Shown: one piece after another, positions 5,805 to 8,292 of the stretch
Layout: every line of letters starts with the position of its first letter
Position numbering within the stretch: the stretch's first letter is position 1
From: Actinomyces sp.
GTDB taxonomy: Bacteria; Actinomycetota; Acidimicrobiia; Acidimicrobiales; Aldehydirespiratoraceae
Length of the DNA stretch: 8,292 nucleotides
NCBI GenBank assembly: GCA_003697065.1
Contig: RFFY01000066.1
Location: 1 to 8,292, forward strand
Direction of reading: 5' to 3'
Position numbers and translations under genes: made by a program
Notes under the pieces: generated by a model
Told to the model about the DNA's origin: nothing
Seen by the model: only the letters and a program-made list of their open reading frames with translations
The model's database searches: none

Positions 5805-7123
5805 CCGCGGTCCTCGTCGCTGCCGACGACCCGCATGAGGGTGCCCACGGCATGCACGGCGTCGAGCTCGCGCAAGGCGGCCAGGGTGTCCTGCACGTCG
5901 CGCTCACGGGCGCGGTGGGTGATGAACACCAGGCGGGCGTCGTCGCCGATGCCGTGCTGCTCCATGGAGCGGATCGAGACCCCGTGGCGGCCGAGGACGT
6001 CGGCCACCCGGGCCAGGACCCCGGGACGGTCGGCGACGTCGAGGCTCAGGTAGTAGGGACACGAGAGGTCGTCGATGGGACGGATCCGGGCCCGGGCCAG
6101 GCGCCCGATGCGGCCGGGCCCGCCGTTGTGGACGTTGACGGCGGCGTCGATGAGGTCGCCGAGCACGGCGCTGGCGGTGGGGCGCCCGCCGGCCCCCCGC
6201 CCGTAGAGCATGAGCTCACCCACGGCATCGCCTTCGATGAACACGGCGTTGAAGCTGTCGCGCACGGACGCCAGGGGATGGGTGGCGGGAATCATGGCCG
6301 GATGGACCCGCACGGCGACCTCGGGCGGCTCGTCGGGGCCGGTGACGGCGGGATCGTCGGTGCGCTCGACGACGGCGATGGCCTTGATGACGTGACCCAG
6401 ATGGCGGGCGGTCTCGATGTCGTGGGCGGTCACCGCCGAGATGCCCTCGTGGTACACGTCGCCGGCCACCACCACGGCCCCGAAGGCGATGGTGGCGATG
6501 ATGGCGGCCTTGGCTCCGGCGTCGAAACCCTCCACGTCGGCGGTGGGGTCGCGTTCGGCGTAGCCCAGGCGCTGGGCCTCGGCCAGGGCCTCGGCGTAGT
6601 CGGCCCCCGATTCGCTCATCTTGGTGAGCACGTAGTTGGTGGTGCCGTTGACGATCCCCACGATGCGGCGGATCGGCTCGCCCACCAGGGACTCACGCAG
6701 GGGACGCACGAGGGGGATGCCCCCGGCCACGGCCGCCTCGAAGAGGAGATCGACGCCGGCCGCGTCGGCGGCGGCGAAGAGCTCGGCCCCGTGGTTGGCC
6801 AGCAGTTCCTTGTTGGCGGTGACGACCGGCTTGCCGAGCTCGATGGCCCGGGTGACGAGACTGCGGGCCGGTTCGATGCCGCCGATGACCTCGACCACGA
6901 GATCGGTGTCGGGGTCCTCGACGGCGGCGAGGGGGTCGGTGGTGAACACCGAGGGATGGACCGCCACGGGACGCTGGCGGGCGGTGGAGCGAACGGCGAT
7001 GCGCTCGACGGTGATGTCGATACCGGTACGGGCGACGATGGCGTCGCGCTGCTCGTCGAGGAGATCGACGAGAGCGGCGCCGACGTTGCCGCATCCCAGC
7101 AGTGCCACCCGGAGTCGTTTCAC
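5801..7123 (-). CDS. hom: Homoserine dehydrogenase with C-terminal ACT domain
   Basis: The enzyme reduces aspartate 4-semialdehyde to homoserine with NAD(P)H, at the branch point to threonine and methionine. The 440-residue protein has a Rossmann nucleotide-binding domain with GCGNVG at 10-15 and TANKELLANHG at 102-112 (K105). The catalytic domain contains FEAAVAGGIPLVRPLRESL (128-146), GIVNGTTNYVLTKM (156-169) and the active-site segment YAERDPTADVEGFDAGAK. There E190, D201 and K205 match E208, D219 and K223 of the yeast enzyme by spacing. An ACT domain (about 356-430, from YYLSLDVADRPGVLARVADVL) suggests feedback control by an amino acid, in this family usually threonine. It is a stand-alone dehydrogenase with no aspartate kinase fused. 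The GTG start at 7123 gives MKRLRVALLGCGNVG, the usual N-terminus. No Shine-Dalgarno is visible upstream, so a leaderless transcript is possible. It overlaps thrC by four bases. Confidence 0.98.
   Translation of the reverse strand: MKRLRVALLGCGNVGAALVDLLDEQRDAIVARTGIDITVERIAVRSTARQRPVAVHPSVFTTDPLAAVEDPDTDLVVEVIGGIEPARSLVTRAIELGKPVVTANKELLANHGAELFAAADAAGVDLLFEAAVAGGIPLVRPLRESLVGEPIRRIVGIVNGTTNYVLTKMSESGADYAEALAEAQRLGYAERDPTADVEGFDAGAKAAIIATIAFGAVVVAGDVYHEGISAVTAHDIETARHLGHVIKAIAVVERTDDPAVTGPDEPPEVAVRVHPAMIPATHPLASVRDSFNAVFIEGDAVGELMLYGRGAGGRPTASAVLGDLIDAAVNVHNGGPGRIGRLARARIRPIDDLSCPYYLSLDVADRPGVLARVADVLGRHGVSIRSMEQHGIGDDARLVFITHRARERDVQDTLAALRELDAVHAVGTLMRVVGSDEDRG
5811..5815 (-). promoter_or_regulatory. 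Shine-Dalgarno for thrC inside the end of hom
   Basis: The minus strand reads GAGGA six bases before the thrC GTG at 5804. It lies within the last codons of hom and supports both this start and translational coupling across the GTGA overlap. Confidence 0.65.
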
Positions 7124-7131
7124 GGGCGCCC

Positions 7132-7151
7132 ACGGTACCGGTCACCACCGG
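7132..7151 (-). promoter_or_regulatory. Candidate -10 element and inverted repeat before hom
   Basis: On the minus strand TACCGT (7137-7132) fits the actinobacterial TANNNT -10 pattern and would start transcription within a few bases of the hom GTG at 7123. This would suit a leaderless transcript and the missing Shine-Dalgarno. No recognisable -35 lies 16-18 bases upstream. Directly upstream is a perfect 5-base inverted repeat with a 4-base loop (CCGGT at 7138-7142, ACCGG at 7147-7151), which could be an operator half-site pair or chance in GC-rich DNA. The whole gap to the preceding gene is only 44 bases, so co-transcription with that gene is an alternative. Confidence 0.25.
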
Positions 7152-7167
7152 CGGCGGGGCGCCCGGG

Positions 7168-8292
7168 TCAGCGTCCCCGCAGGAGGCGTCGCAGGTGGCG
7201 ACGCCGGTCGAGCCCCCGGGCCGCCAGGTTGGCCCGGTCCGGCCACACGATGGCGGCGACGAAGGCGAGCCGGTCACGCCGGCTCAGCACCCCCAGCGAG
7301 GCCCGGACCTGGCGGCCGAAGCGCCCGGACCGGGACCGGTAGGCGGCCAGGAGACGGCGGTCGCGCCGTGTCGGCTCGACCGTTCTCGCCCAGTCGACGA
7401 GCGCCCGCCCCGCCGGCGTCGCACCATGGGCGGGTTCACCGCCGGCGGGCCCATCCCCGGCGTCGGGGAGGAGGTCGGCGACGGCGGTCACGCCGGCGGC
7501 GAAGGGCACGGTGAGGCCGGCGGCGTCGGCCAGGGAGCGGGCGGCGTCGGGATCGAGCGAGCGGTGACCGAGGAGCCCGAGGAGATCGCGCCGGTGCCCC
7601 CGTCGGGGGGTGACGTCGCCGAGGGCGAGATGGACGGCGGCGGCGACCAGGTGACCCGTTGCATCGAGTGTCGTCACCCGTCGCGGACCGAGATCGACGC
7701 TGGAGGCCGGGGCGGCGAACCAGACGGCGGGATCGGCGACGAGGCCGTAGGGTCCGACGGCGGGGGTGCGGTGCAGATCGACCTCACGCCCGTCGGGGTC
7801 GACGAGGGTCACGGCCTTGGCGAAACGCCGGTCGTAGCCGGCGCGCAGGGGCGGGAGCCGACGGGTGATGCCGAGGCCGGCCAGGGCGTCGACGGCCCGA
7901 TCCAGGTCGGGGGCGGGGACGAGCACGTCGAGATCACCCCAGAGGCGATCGGCCGGACGCCGGTGGGCGAGGTGGGCGAGGGCCGCGCCCTTGAGCAGGC
8001 GGTGCTCGATTCCCACCGCGTCGAGGGCGTCGGCGACGGCGACCAGGAGCTCGTCGAGGGCGAGGACGGCCGACAGGGCCTCACGGTGGGCGGTACGCAC
8101 GGTACGCGCCGCCCCCGGGGGGAGCTCCACGAAGCCGGCGTCGACGGCGGCGGCGAGGACCCCGACGAGGCGATCGGCCCGGGCGGCCTCGACGAGGCGG
8201 TCGACGTCGCCGGGATCGAGCGTGACGGGGGCGAGGGGGCGGTGGCCCCACACGACGAGGTCGTCGAGGGCCTCGTCGACGGTGACGGTCCG
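7168..8292 (-). CDS. Uncharacterised nucleotidyltransferase-family protein, 5' end at or beyond the window edge
   Basis: The reading frame is open from the right edge to the TGA at 7170-7168. A GTG at 8253 could be a start, but thirteen further in-frame codons (RTVTVDEALDDLV) look coding, so the gene probably begins outside the window. Numbering from that GTG, the protein has RLLKGAALAHLAHRR (85-99), then RLWGDLDVLVPAPDLDRA with the GDxD nucleotidyltransferase motif (G106, D107, D109), and a third acidic position in REVDLHRTP (D159). This arrangement matches the uncharacterised nucleotidyltransferase family with an LKG...GDxDxLV core (PF14907-like). A helical C-terminal half ends in a very basic tail (RRRHLRRLLRGR). 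No membrane segment was seen. Substrate is unknown; relatives often sit in polysaccharide or peptide-modification clusters, but nothing here supports that. It precedes hom by 44 bases on the same strand and may be co-transcribed, with no obvious link to threonine synthesis. In M. tuberculosis lysA occupies this place. Confidence 0.8.
   Translation of the reverse strand, partial: RTVTVDEALDDLVVWGHRPLAPVTLDPGDVDRLVEAARADRLVGVLAAAVDAGFVELPPGAARTVRTAHREALSAVLALDELLVAVADALDAVGIEHRLLKGAALAHLAHRRPADRLWGDLDVLVPAPDLDRAVDALAGLGITRRLPPLRAGYDRRFAKAVTLVDPDGREVDLHRTPAVGPYGLVADPAVWFAAPASSVDLGPRRVTTLDATGHLVAAAVHLALGDVTPRRGHRRDLLGLLGHRSLDPDAARSLADAAGLTVPFAAGVTAVADLLPDAGDGPAGGEPAHGATPAGRALVDWARTVEPTRRDRRLLAAYRSRSGRFGRQVRASLGVLSRRDRLAFVAAIVWPDRANLAARGLDRRRHLRRLLRGR

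Noticed and set aside
3113..7342. Long plus-strand open frames opposite the mutase-like gene, thrC and hom (403, 514 and 496 codons)
   Set aside because: They are antisense shadows of conserved enzymes, with Gly/Asp/Val-rich products and no recognisable domain.

Overview
The window is about 8.3 kb of very GC-rich DNA (third codon positions almost all G or C). All seven protein-coding genes lie on the minus strand, so transcription runs from high to low coordinates. The order hom, thrC, (thrB position), rho, rpmE is the one known from Mycobacterium tuberculosis and other Actinomycetota (thrA/hom-thrC-thrB-rho-rpmE-prfA). Together with base composition and frequent GTG starts, this suggests a high-GC actinobacterium. 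A deep, non-model lineage such as Acidimicrobiia is an inference, not proven.

Layout in transcription order: (1) 8292-7168, a nucleotidyltransferase-fold protein, open to the window edge at its 5' end; (2) 7123-5801, homoserine dehydrogenase with an ACT domain; (3) 5804-4431, threonine synthase, overlapping hom by 4 bases (GTGA); (4) 4315-3140, an alkaline-phosphatase-superfamily protein resembling archaeal-type cofactor-independent phosphoglycerate mutase, in the place normally held by homoserine kinase; (5) a 292-base gap with a good promoter candidate for rho; (6) 2847-1063, transcription termination factor Rho with a long disordered insert and an 18-bp tandem repeat; (7) 987-721, a cysteine-free (type B) ribosomal protein L31; (8) 707-1, an unrecognised GTG-started gene running off the left edge where prfA would be expected.

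Genes 2-4 would form a threonine branch: aspartate semialdehyde to homoserine (Hom), homoserine to O-phosphohomoserine (probably the mutase-like protein), and O-phosphohomoserine to threonine (ThrC). No GHMP-type ThrB is present. The non-orthologous replacement of thrB is the most interesting point. Similar mutase-like proteins have been proposed as homoserine kinases on the basis of genomic context, and I recall mutant-fitness work supporting this, but function cannot be settled from sequence alone. Genes 6-7 are the conserved termination/translation pair.

Five of the six starts that can be placed are GTG (hom, thrC, the mutase-like gene, rho, the left-edge gene); only rpmE uses ATG. Clear Shine-Dalgarno sequences precede only thrC and rho. 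No RNA genes, mobile elements, CRISPR arrays or convincing intrinsic terminators were seen.
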